Below, piece by piece: positions 46,749-54,766 of a stretch of DNA of 64,000 bases (position 1 is its first letter; every line of letters starts with the position of its first letter). The stretch lies in the IMG/VR virus record IMGVR_UViG_3300028008_000009, positions 38,439 through 102,438 of that record; one strand, written 5' to 3'. A program made the position numbers and the translations under genes. The notes beneath the pieces were generated by a model. The model had not been told where the DNA came from. It ran no database searches and saw only the letters and a program-made list of their open reading frames with translations. This stretch comes from a virus.

Positions 46749-48152
46749 ATGCCAACTATCCCTATCAACTCGGGTGAGAATATTACTGCCGCACAGTTCA
46801 ACGAACTGGTCAGTGATTATAATACATTTTGGCAGGGCAATGTCTACACTTATACTGATAGTATAGTAACCGAAACTTACAACGACGGCAACGGTGCCGC
46901 TGGTCAAACATACACTATTCAACAGCTACTTGGCGCACCTGCTGGTTGGTTTATAAAAAAAGTAATGTTACTAAAAGCTAACGGCTTTCTAAAAGAGCTT
47001 CAAACACAACACAATGAGTATCAAACAAATGGTCAAGTTATTACATTTACCGATCCATATGGAGATATTCCATCATCCGGCGATGTAGTTACAATTACTA
47101 TAGCAAACAATCACACCACAGAAGTAGCTAGAAGAAAAGGTTGGGGACAACCAGCAGTTATACCAACTGTAGCGCAAACCACAATAATTACAGCAGAACA
47201 CACAAACTACTTGCTTGCACAGATTAATGCAGGACTATGGCACATCGAAGAAAATCTTTCTAATATGCAAACTAAACGTGGAGCTTCAACTTCGGTATTA
47301 GCAAGTATATACGAAGCATTAGAAAATTTATACGACAATGTTATTGAACCAAAGAAATTTAATATAGACCCTTCATCGAAGAGTGTCAACAATGCTTTGC
47401 TTACTACAGGAAACAGTAGCACACCTTGGCAATCAGATTTATACAGTGTACATAAATTTGTATTCACAAGTTATAATGAAGCAAGACATTTCTTTAACAG
47501 TGGTGGAGAATTAATTGTTGACATGTCATCTACTTCCGGTGGCACAAACGCACCATCAGTTACGTGGAACTCATTCTTTGATAACCTAGGTATTATTCGA
47601 ATAGGTGCAGAAACTACAACCAATGACGGTGATAACGCAAACGATGTACCTTATACTAGTGTAGGTGGTGCAAAAGGTTTTTATAGTATGAGCGGAGCTG
47701 ACAACGGAGACAATCCTACAAATGATGATTGGCAAACAATATATAATATTGCTGCTGACAATGACAACGGCTCTGGTGCATACGGTGGTGAATATGGTGA
47801 ATATGGTTCTGGTTATTCTACTCCAGGCGGCATATATTCACAGCGAAGATTTATAATGGATATAAGAGGAACCATTAACACTACCACAAACAATTTTGAA
47901 GTGCATTTAAAAGTAAAACTTATAGAAGATGACGACGATGGTGCTATGTTTGTTAATGCTAATATCGTTGGCGAGTTTGGATATGCACAACCACTGGAAA
48001 CTCCAATAGCATCTGAATCATCAACTCATCAATTCTTCTCACCAGTAGCTGGTGTAGACTACGTATTCCTAGAGCGTGCCGCGCCAACTATATCAATGGT
48101 AGAGACGTGGACGGCTGTTAACTACCTAGGCGTTACAATTACCGGCGTCTAA
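46749..48152 (+). CDS. Virion fibre protein sharing a module with the giant protein
   Basis: This 467-residue protein starts at the base after the preceding stop. Its N-terminus (PINSGENITAAQFNELVSDYN) is a fibre-type helix and linker. Residues about 55-120 form a beta module: Q-T-Y-T-I-Q-Q-L-L-G, then NGQVITFTDPYGD and V-V-T-I-T-I. The same pattern occurs in the giant protein near 2315-2440. The C-terminal half is Gly/Tyr/Asp-rich (GGEYGEYGSGYS near 350) and may form the exposed tip. No enzyme motif is seen. It is the last gene before the promoter pair that opens the radical SAM operon. Confidence 0.6.
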   Translation: MPTIPINSGENITAAQFNELVSDYNTFWQGNVYTYTDSIVTETYNDGNGAAGQTYTIQQLLGAPAGWFIKKVMLLKANGFLKELQTQHNEYQTNGQVITFTDPYGDIPSSGDVVTITIANNHTTEVARRKGWGQPAVIPTVAQTTIITAEHTNYLLAQINAGLWHIEENLSNMQTKRGASTSVLASIYEALENLYDNVIEPKKFNIDPSSKSVNNALLTTGNSSTPWQSDLYSVHKFVFTSYNEARHFFNSGGELIVDMSSTSGGTNAPSVTWNSFFDNLGIIRIGAETTTNDGDNANDVPYTSVGGAKGFYSMSGADNGDNPTNDDWQTIYNIAADNDNGSGAYGGEYGEYGSGYSTPGGIYSQRRFIMDIRGTINTTTNNFEVHLKVKLIEDDDDGAMFVNANIVGEFGYAQPLETPIASESSTHQFFSPVAGVDYVFLERAAPTISMVETWTAVNYLGVTITGV

Positions 48153-48158
48153 GTCGAT

Positions 48159-48166
48159 AATAAATA
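48159..48166 (+). promoter_or_regulatory. Late promoter element before the radical SAM operon
   Basis: AATAAATACTTG on the plus strand, 55 bases before the first gene. Its downstream flank runs into the -35 box of a host-type promoter, so both can drive the operon. Confidence 0.65.
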
Positions 48167-48167
48167 C

Positions 48168-48196
48168 TTGACAAAACCCCACAATTAGCGTATTAT
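48168..48196 (+). promoter_or_regulatory. Near-consensus sigma70 promoter for the radical SAM operon
   Basis: TTGACA (48168-48173) and TATTAT (48191-48196) with a 17-base spacer. Transcription should start near 48203, just before the AGGAG ribosome site of the first gene. Confidence 0.85.
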
Positions 48197-48220
48197 AGTA
48201 TATAAACTAGGAGAACTTCT

Positions 48221-48571
48221 ATGGACGAACGTCTGGAGAAAGCGTTAGAGTTTAGCAATTACACTCTGACACTTAACAATCAAAAACGAAATATTAAAAA
48301 TAGAGTAGCACAGTTACAATTGGTGCATCACCAAGCAGGTGTATTCATTGCAGACCAAGAAACAATTGCATTTGTAAAGACATTAATTGATCTAGAGAAA
48401 ACCAAAAACACAGTTCTAATTGATTCAAAAGATAACCCTGTCCGTGTTAGTGACTTAAAAGAATTACTAGAAAAACTAGTAGATCAGTATATCAGTGCTA
48501 CACAAGAATATGATGTTGAATATCAGAAACTGAGAAAGTCAAGAAGTATCAAAACAATAATGGATTGGTAA
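48221..48571 (+). CDS. Unknown 116-residue helical protein, first gene of the operon
   Basis: This protein has a strong ribosome site (TAGGAG, 10 bases before the ATG). It is mostly alpha-helical and charged: helix 1 at about 1-50, a short strand with N-T-V-L-I-D-S-K-D-N near 68-77, and a C-terminal coiled coil (about 82-112). No catalytic motif or membrane segment is visible. As leader gene of the glycosyltransferase/radical SAM run, it may be an adaptor, but no function can be given. The stop and next start overlap (TAATG). Confidence 0.7.
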   Translation: MDERLEKALEFSNYTLTLNNQKRNIKNRVAQLQLVHHQAGVFIADQETIAFVKTLIDLEKTKNTVLIDSKDNPVRVSDLKELLEKLVDQYISATQEYDVEYQKLRKSRSIKTIMDW

Positions 48572-49482
48572 TGAGCGAAAACAATTTGCAAGTATACGAA
48601 GAACACGAAGGTGTATGTTTCTTTGTGTACAATAACGAGCATTTGGATTATGTTGACTTGGCAATACTTGCTTCTAGGTATGTTAAAGAATATCTCAAAT
48701 TACCAGTATGTATAATTACTGATGCTGGAACATATAAATGGATGATGCAGTCACAAAAAGAAGAAGTCATTAACGAATGTTTTGATTATATAAAACTAAC
48801 AGATGATGAGTTTAAACCTAATGAACGCAGGCACCACGATAGTCCATGGACACAATTCAAAGCACAGTTCAGTAATAGCAACAAACATAAGATATGGGAA
48901 TACAGTCCATTTGAAAAAACATTATTGCTCGACACTGACTATATTGTAAAGAACAACTTCTTACTACGTAGTATGTCCTACGAAGGCGTTGCAATGTTTG
49001 ACAATGCCATAAGTGCTAGAAATGATAGACCACACATAAACGAAGTGTTGTTATACCCTGGCGGCATTAAGATGTGGTGGAGTACAGTTGTGTATTTTGA
49101 TCGTAGTGAATTTAGTGAAATGTTTTTTGATACATGGGCTCACGTTGCAGACAACTATGAGTTCTATCAATTCTTATATAACTTTCCAAGTAAACTATTT
49201 AGAACAGACTATTGTGTAAGCATTGCGGTTCACATATTAAATGGAATGGAAGAAGGCGATGTTATTCATAACTTTGACAATCAGCCAATGTACTATCTAT
49301 CTCAAAAAGATGATATAGTTGATGTTAATAATATACAAGATTGGATCTGTCTTGGCAACGACACAAGAGAAGAATGGAAAAACATATTAGTTAAGCATAA
49401 AAATTTAGACTTACATGTTATGAACAAACGTGCATTATCAAGAGTAAAGCCAAAACTTATGGAGTTCTTTGATGGACGATGA
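48571..49482 (+). CDS. Glycosyltransferase-like protein with DxD motif (GT-A type)
   Basis: The ATG at 48571 overlaps the previous stop; an upstream TTG is less likely. The 303-residue product opens with a nucleotide-binding-type strand (V-C-F-F-V-Y-N), then has YSPFEKTLLLDTDYIVKN near 111-128. The D-T-D is the metal and nucleotide-sugar motif of GT-A enzymes, with the usual hydrophobic strand before it. Downstream G-G-I-K-M-W-W and a Trp/Tyr-rich acceptor region follow. GT8-like or related transferases are closest in layout. The acceptor is unknown: LPS, a virion protein or a modified metabolite are options. Its paralogue follows immediately. Confidence 0.65.
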   Translation: MSENNLQVYEEHEGVCFFVYNNEHLDYVDLAILASRYVKEYLKLPVCIITDAGTYKWMMQSQKEEVINECFDYIKLTDDEFKPNERRHHDSPWTQFKAQFSNSNKHKIWEYSPFEKTLLLDTDYIVKNNFLLRSMSYEGVAMFDNAISARNDRPHINEVLLYPGGIKMWWSTVVYFDRSEFSEMFFDTWAHVADNYEFYQFLYNFPSKLFRTDYCVSIAVHILNGMEEGDVIHNFDNQPMYYLSQKDDIVDVNNIQDWICLGNDTREEWKNILVKHKNLDLHVMNKRALSRVKPKLMEFFDGR

Positions 49483-50323
49483 AATTATATCTGAGAACGG
49501 CTATGTAATTATAGCTGTCAATCCTATTGAGTTTAGACAAGCACAATGTTGTGCATTTTCAATTAAGAGCAAGATGCCAGATGCCAGTGTTACATTAGTA
49601 GTTCCAGACAGCAATAAAGTAGAACGTTCTTTTCTGGAAGGGTTTGATGCAGTTACAGAATTACCATTTAAAAAACATACAACATGTAGACAGAATGATT
49701 GGCAGCTATATTGGAGTAGTCCATATGAAAATACAATAGCTATAGATTGCAAGTCGTTGGTCAAAGATGATCAAACTAGCATTTGGGATTACTTAATAGA
49801 TCATTATGATATTGTATTTCCAACTCAGGTAAATGATATTAGAAAAAATAAAATTAATCTAAAATACCAAAACAATTTACAAAGCGAATATGATTTAAAT
49901 GTAGTGTACTCTAATATGTTCTTCTTTAAAAAGAATGAAGTATCACTACGTCATTTTAAATTAGCAGATGTTTATTTTCAATATTGGAAAGACACTTGTG
50001 TTAAATTTTTACAGCCTCAACACATACCAGACTTCTTTGATGCTGATGTTATGCACTCACTTGTTGCTACACACACTGGTGACGATGCAGTTGCACAACA
50101 CAATGTATTACAATACATTGACATGAAGAATAGTGTAGTGTCAGGTGCATTAGGTAGAATAACTAAGTGGACTGATAAATTAAACATTTGGTCAAGTTCT
50201 AATGGAAAAATTAAAATCCAAAACTATGCAATCAACGGAACACTAAGTTACCACGAGAATGAATTCTTAACAGACGAAATATTTAATGAGCAACGAGACT
50301 ACTACAGCAACATCACAAAATAA
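49472..50323 (+). CDS. Glycosyltransferase-like paralogue with degenerate DxD
   Basis: This 283-residue protein overlaps the previous gene by 11 bases. Its layout repeats that of its neighbour: SPYENTIAIDCKSLVKDD at about 85-102 aligns with the neighbour's SPFEKTLLLDTDYIVKNN. The second Asp of D-x-D is Lys here. Metal-dependent sugar transfer may therefore be lost, leaving a binding or regulatory partner, or catalysis may use another residue. V-Y-S-N-M-F-F-F-K-K and D-A-D-V-M near 190 resemble later GT-A elements. Relationship is judged by eye. Confidence 0.55.
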   Translation: MDDEIISENGYVIIAVNPIEFRQAQCCAFSIKSKMPDASVTLVVPDSNKVERSFLEGFDAVTELPFKKHTTCRQNDWQLYWSSPYENTIAIDCKSLVKDDQTSIWDYLIDHYDIVFPTQVNDIRKNKINLKYQNNLQSEYDLNVVYSNMFFFKKNEVSLRHFKLADVYFQYWKDTCVKFLQPQHIPDFFDADVMHSLVATHTGDDAVAQHNVLQYIDMKNSVVSGALGRITKWTDKLNIWSSSNGKIKIQNYAINGTLSYHENEFLTDEIFNEQRDYYSNITK

Positions 50324-51260
50324 AAAGTGGTACATTCGATTTAATAAAAACTCAGGCAAAATACTGAGTGTTGGTCCACGACCGTTTGTTACTGTAAACG
50401 AAGAAGAAGAAGTAACATCGACTGAGAATGATATATGTAAACAGTTAATAACAGGTGCAAAAAAGATTAACAAGTATTCAGTGCATTGGGATGTTTTTAA
50501 TGAGACTTGGGATATTGATGTTAAAAGTTCAACCCTAGAATTAAAAACAAATGGTGAAAAACTAAACCAAGCACTAGAAAGAGATCCAAGTATGTGTGAT
50601 GTATACATTAAAGTTATACGTGCAACTAATACTATTAAGATGGAAATTAATTTATACACTGTCAAGAAATCATTAAACTTGGGACAGATCAATAGTATTA
50701 AACAAGATAACACAAGCATACTAGATCTTTATCTTTGTAGGAAGAATGATCCAGATTATATGATTGGAGTTATTCCAGTTGATGCGATTAAATTAATCAA
50801 TAAAAGACATCTTTATATACAAGTTCCACCTAATATAACACGTCATATTAATAGTTGGGATGAGATAAGTTTTTTTACCCAGCCTGTGTTTGAAACATAT
50901 GGTATTGAATTTACTGATGTCACAGTAACAGCAGCTGATGATAACAATCAACGTCCGCATCAATATGCAAACAGAGGTGAAACAGCACACATAAATATGT
51001 ATACATTAAATGATAAGTTAATGATTAAAAGCGATGTGAGTGCTGATACAATGTATTATTTTGATAACAAACCTAAATTAGAATTACATATATCAGGCGA
51101 GACAATTGATAACTATATTAACACGTTGACACTTAACACTGCTAGATTAATTAATGATACAATAGAAATAGATTTGCCAAATGAGTGGCCTGCTAATCCT
51201 ATAATTACATTTAAGAATAAAAAGTTGACAGTAAATTACCACGGAGAAAAGAATGAGTAA
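50286..51260 (+). CDS. Unknown 324-residue beta-rich protein
   Basis: No family is recognised. The start overlaps the preceding gene by 38 bases. The N-terminus has a Thr-rich leader, then W-Y-I-R-F-N-K-N-S-G and charged strands. The C-terminal part (about 235-324) looks like an immunoglobulin-like sandwich ending I-T-F-K-N-K-K-L-T-V-N-Y. There is no catalytic or metal motif. It could be a structural or carrier protein acted on by its enzyme neighbours, or a misplaced fibre component. Position inside the enzyme run makes a substrate or scaffold role worth considering. Confidence 0.6.
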   Translation: MSNETTTATSQNKKWYIRFNKNSGKILSVGPRPFVTVNEEEEVTSTENDICKQLITGAKKINKYSVHWDVFNETWDIDVKSSTLELKTNGEKLNQALERDPSMCDVYIKVIRATNTIKMEINLYTVKKSLNLGQINSIKQDNTSILDLYLCRKNDPDYMIGVIPVDAIKLINKRHLYIQVPPNITRHINSWDEISFFTQPVFETYGIEFTDVTVTAADDNNQRPHQYANRGETAHINMYTLNDKLMIKSDVSADTMYYFDNKPKLELHISGETIDNYINTLTLNTARLINDTIEIDLPNEWPANPIITFKNKKLTVNYHGEKNE

Positions 51261-52239
51261 CATACAAAGTATTAATGAATTTGATATTGTATATATCAGC
51301 TACGACGAGCCTAATGCAGATGAGAACTATGCAGACTTGTTAGACAAATGCCCGTGGGCTAAACGTAGTCATGGCGTAGAGGGAAGTGATGCGGCACACA
51401 AGGCTGCGGCGCAGATGGCAGAGACTGATAGGTTTATTACAATTGATGCAGACAACATTGTACATGATGCTTTCTTTAGTGTTGACGTTGACATGGATAA
51501 AATTGGACCCACTGATGTTATTAGTTGGGCAGGCAAGAACATTACCAACGGACTTGTATACGGCAACGGTGGTATCAAGTGTTGGCCAAAAGATGTTGTT
51601 ATGAATATGCAAACACATGAGAATGCACCTGCAGGTGACAAGCGAGCGCAAGTAGATTTTTGTTGGAACATCAACTACGTACAAATGAATAATATCTATT
51701 GTACAGTAATGAACAACGGTAGTCCACTACAAGCGTGGCGTGCCGGCTTCCGTGAAGGTGTTAAGATGGGATTAGTAGATGGAGATGTTATTGACCCAAT
51801 TGACTTAAAACAACGTGTGCATAGTAAAAACTACAAACGTTTGTTAACATGGATGAGTGTTGGTGACGATAGTGAGAATGGTATATGGGCAATCTACGGC
51901 GCACGCCTTGGTTGTTACATGACAAACATTACTAGAACAGAATGGGATTGGAAAAACGTTAGAGATTTTAAATGGCTTACTAACTATTTTGAAACAGACG
52001 TATTGCCCAACTTCCAAGATAATGATGATCAATTATGTAAGCGAACAGGCATTCGTTGGAACTACAAATCAGTAGAGGACGAAAGCAACAGACTTGGAAT
52101 TGAATTACGCAAGCAACTTGATTTAGAAATTGCAGACCTAGGCAAAGAAGGATCACGCTTCTTTAAAGAAGTTTATATTAACCCGAGCCGCATGCATGCA
52201 CAAATCAGAGAAGACCAAGTAATAGATACACTGGAATAA
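51253..52239 (+). CDS. Glycosyltransferase-like protein, third copy
   Basis: This 328-residue protein opens with F-D-I-V-Y-I-S-Y-D-E-P and has DRFITIDADNIV near residues 57-68, giving a D-A-D motif at the end of a hydrophobic strand as in GT-A enzymes. YGNGGIKCWPKDVV near 102-115 parallels the G-G-I-K-M-W-W segment of the first transferase-like gene, supporting a shared fold. The region from 190 to 270 is Trp-rich. Overlap with the preceding gene is 8 bases, and the next gene starts two bases after its stop. Donor and acceptor are unknown. Confidence 0.6.
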   Translation: MSNIQSINEFDIVYISYDEPNADENYADLLDKCPWAKRSHGVEGSDAAHKAAAQMAETDRFITIDADNIVHDAFFSVDVDMDKIGPTDVISWAGKNITNGLVYGNGGIKCWPKDVVMNMQTHENAPAGDKRAQVDFCWNINYVQMNNIYCTVMNNGSPLQAWRAGFREGVKMGLVDGDVIDPIDLKQRVHSKNYKRLLTWMSVGDDSENGIWAIYGARLGCYMTNITRTEWDWKNVRDFKWLTNYFETDVLPNFQDNDDQLCKRTGIRWNYKSVEDESNRLGIELRKQLDLEIADLGKEGSRFFKEVYINPSRMHAQIREDQVIDTLE

Positions 52240-52240
52240 A

Positions 52241-53245
52241 ATGGCATTAGGTGAACAAGGATTCTATAACGTACTTGACCACCATCACAAAGAAGCAAGT
52301 GATTGGGTTGTAGTAAATTGGAACTTGGGAAATATGTGCAACTATAGTTGTTCGTATTGCCCGAGCATACTCAATGACGGCAGCTTTGGTTGGAATGATT
52401 TTACAGTAGTGCAAGGATTTATTGACGCTACTGCTAAACACTATGCACCACGTAAAGTTTACTTTGAGTTCACTGGCGGCGAAGTTACACTATGGAAAGA
52501 CTTTATTAAGACTGTACAATACATTAAAGAGATTGGACATGACGTAGGGTTTATCAGCAACGGTAGTAGAACATTACGCTGGTGGGAAAAGAATAAAGAA
52601 AACTTTGATCACGTGTGTCTAAGTTATCATCCAGAGCATGCAGATGCTGATCACTTCTTTGAAGTAGTAAAGATTATGGCAGGCAGTTGTCGTACACACG
52701 TAAACGTAATGGGTCATACCGATCCAGAATTATTTGACAAAGGTATTGTACTAAGTGAAAAGCTATGTACACAAGTAGAAAACATCAGCATGGCATTCCA
52801 GCCTTTGGTAATAGACTTTGGCGAAGTACGTTTTCCATACACAGATGAACAACAAAAGATATTTGATGATCAATGGAAGTTGTATGGTAGCAAAATAAAA
52901 CACACAAAAGAATTTAAGTTATACAGAGGTAGCATGGATATGCACGATACTGTTAACACACTAAAACAAAATAGTTCAGCACATAGATTTATTGCAGACA
53001 ATAATAACAACTGGAAAGGTTGGGATTGTTGGGCAGGTGTTGAACAGTTCATTGTAGACTTTGATGGTACAGTATGGAGAGGCTGGTGTAGAGTAGGCGG
53101 AGCATTTGGAACTATACACGAACCAGATAAAATTAAATTTCCTACTAAGCCAGTAGCATGTAATAAGAGTTACTGTCATTGTAACTTTGATATTATGTGT
53201 AAGAAAGTTTTACCAGAACATAAGTATGAGGTAATCGAAGAATGA
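52241..53245 (+). CDS. Radical SAM enzyme with C-terminal SPASM-like cluster domain
   Basis: This 334-residue protein has the radical SAM motif C33-x3-C37-x2-C40, preceded by a strand (VVVNWNLGN). F-T-G-G-E near 77-81 is the SAM-binding glycine motif, and G-F-I-S-N-G-S near 103-109 follows. The C-terminal 75 residues hold six more cysteines (C263, C283, C307, C312, C314, C320) around a V-D-F-D-G-T-V-W-R core, an auxiliary-cluster domain of SPASM or twitch type. Such enzymes modify peptides, proteins or sugars by hydrogen abstraction. The substrate is not evident. Its C-terminal domain reappears at the N-terminus of the enzyme at 54756. Confidence 0.85.
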   Translation: MALGEQGFYNVLDHHHKEASDWVVVNWNLGNMCNYSCSYCPSILNDGSFGWNDFTVVQGFIDATAKHYAPRKVYFEFTGGEVTLWKDFIKTVQYIKEIGHDVGFISNGSRTLRWWEKNKENFDHVCLSYHPEHADADHFFEVVKIMAGSCRTHVNVMGHTDPELFDKGIVLSEKLCTQVENISMAFQPLVIDFGEVRFPYTDEQQKIFDDQWKLYGSKIKHTKEFKLYRGSMDMHDTVNTLKQNSSAHRFIADNNNNWKGWDCWAGVEQFIVDFDGTVWRGWCRVGGAFGTIHEPDKIKFPTKPVACNKSYCHCNFDIMCKKVLPEHKYEVIEE

Positions 53246-53853
53246 TAGCTACATACGATGAAACTTGGAAGTTTCTAGTTAGGCAGTTCGGATACACAGC
53301 TAGACATCCACAGTTCAATCCATTTTATATAATAGATACCTTACATCACTTTATACAATCAGCTGACGATACTATACTTGATATTGGATGCGGAGACTTT
53401 AATCTAAAGTGGGCATACCCACATAAGAAATGGTTTGGTGTAGATAAAACAGTAGAAGCTGACATATGGGGTTATCCATCTGATGGCGCTCTACATTGGA
53501 CACATAAATTTAAATACGGAGTTGCTATTAATAGTTTACATCATGGTAATATAAAAAAGAATATAGAAATAGCAACAAAGCATGCGAACATTTTATATGT
53601 AACACTAAACGAAGTTAAGAACATTGACGAGTGGAAAGACAAAACATATTGGGAACAGTTTGGTAAAGTAAAAATGTTTTGGCATGGACAAAAATCAGAA
53701 ACTGTAAATGAAATGACTGAGTATGTGCAAAACGATAGTATGTATATCGATAGATGGAAACCAACACAAGAACATATAAATCGTATAGCAGAAGATGGAA
53801 TACACACTGATCCATATTATGGAGTAGTAAGGGTTATTATATCAAATGAATAG
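53242..53853 (+). CDS. Class I SAM-dependent methyltransferase-like protein
   Basis: This 203-residue protein contains ILDIGCGDF at about residues 45-53, the motif I glycine loop for SAM, and W-F-G-V-D-K near 63-68, the acidic end of strand 2. The later strand V-A-I-N-S-L-H-H-G near 92-100 occupies the catalytic region. It is shorter than many class I enzymes and lacks an N-P-P-Y motif, so DNA base methylation is unlikely. A sugar, peptide or small-molecule methyltransferase fits. Overlaps ATGA with the radical SAM gene before it and 8 bases with the gene after. Confidence 0.7.
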   Translation: MIATYDETWKFLVRQFGYTARHPQFNPFYIIDTLHHFIQSADDTILDIGCGDFNLKWAYPHKKWFGVDKTVEADIWGYPSDGALHWTHKFKYGVAINSLHHGNIKKNIEIATKHANILYVTLNEVKNIDEWKDKTYWEQFGKVKMFWHGQKSETVNEMTEYVQNDSMYIDRWKPTQEHINRIAEDGIHTDPYYGVVRVIISNE

Positions 53854-54766
53854 AGTAATTACATTTGGATGTAGTCATGCCTGGGGAGCTGAACTAACGT
53901 CAGCAAGTCGTCAAGATTTACCTGAGAACTTAAATGCATCGTTTGGAAAACAAGTAGCAAACAAACTGGGTTTAGATTTTGCAATGTCGGCTCGTACAGG
54001 AGTAGGCAATGATCAAATATTATTTGATGTCATAGAGCATGTGCAAGAGAACGACCTTTGTTTAGTGTCGTGGACATATCTTGATAGATATCTGTGGACT
54101 GCTAGAAACAAAGATGAAGAAAGCAGTTGGTTTACTAATTGGCATGTGCTTACTGTATTGTCAAACAACTTGCCGAGATATTTTGAAATAGCAGAAAAGT
54201 TTTTTAAACTAAAACAAGAGGTTAGAGATAGACATATACATGCAAATAGATTTCATCCATTTCTAAAAGATATGCACAATCCAGACTTAATAAAATTTTG
54301 TGAAGGACAAGCAATATATGGATTAGCATCTATGCCTAAGATTGTAAACTTTCTAAAAACATATCATGCTGTAGATAATATTATAAGGGCACGTGGAGCC
54401 ACACCAGTTTATTTTCATTACGACATGGAAATACAAGAACTACAAAATATATCAGGCACAGATGATTTAGAAGTAAAAAGAATATTCCCTAACAGACTGT
54501 ATGAAATGGAAGAAACAAAAGAAACAGATGCATGGAACGAAGTGTTGTTTCATAATGAGATTGACAATACAAAATTGCTAAATGGTTATAGAGCAGATAC
54601 TAATTTTATACGTTGGAAGATAAAAGACAATGCAGCAAGCTATAAGGATTGGTACTTTCATAATAACAATCTTACATCGTGGCCAGGAGACAGAATAGGA
54701 CACCTTGATGAGAAAGCACACAAGGAACTTGCAGATATTATATTGGAAAAAATAAATGCCGATTGA
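53846..54766 (+). CDS. SGNH-type hydrolase-like protein
   Basis: This 306-residue protein begins I-T-F-G-C-S-H-A-W-G (about 5-14). The G-C-S-H block fits SGNH block I with Ser10 as nucleophile. ARTGVGNDQI near 51-60 has the block II/III Gly and Asn. G-H-L-D-E-K-A-H near 286-293 supplies the Asp and His of block V. The middle is Trp/Tyr/Lys-rich and longer than in small esterases. Members remove or move acyl groups on glycans and other molecules, which would suit an operon of sugar enzymes. Acyl transfer rather than hydrolysis is possible. Confidence 0.7.
   Translation: MNRVITFGCSHAWGAELTSASRQDLPENLNASFGKQVANKLGLDFAMSARTGVGNDQILFDVIEHVQENDLCLVSWTYLDRYLWTARNKDEESSWFTNWHVLTVLSNNLPRYFEIAEKFFKLKQEVRDRHIHANRFHPFLKDMHNPDLIKFCEGQAIYGLASMPKIVNFLKTYHAVDNIIRARGATPVYFHYDMEIQELQNISGTDDLEVKRIFPNRLYEMEETKETDAWNEVLFHNEIDNTKLLNGYRADTNFIRWKIKDNAASYKDWYFHNNNLTSWPGDRIGHLDEKAHKELADIILEKINAD

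Noticed and set aside
46145-46801. Minus-strand 218-residue frame opposite the fibre gene
   Set aside because: Antisense to a fibre gene with recognisable motifs; no promoter or ribosome site.
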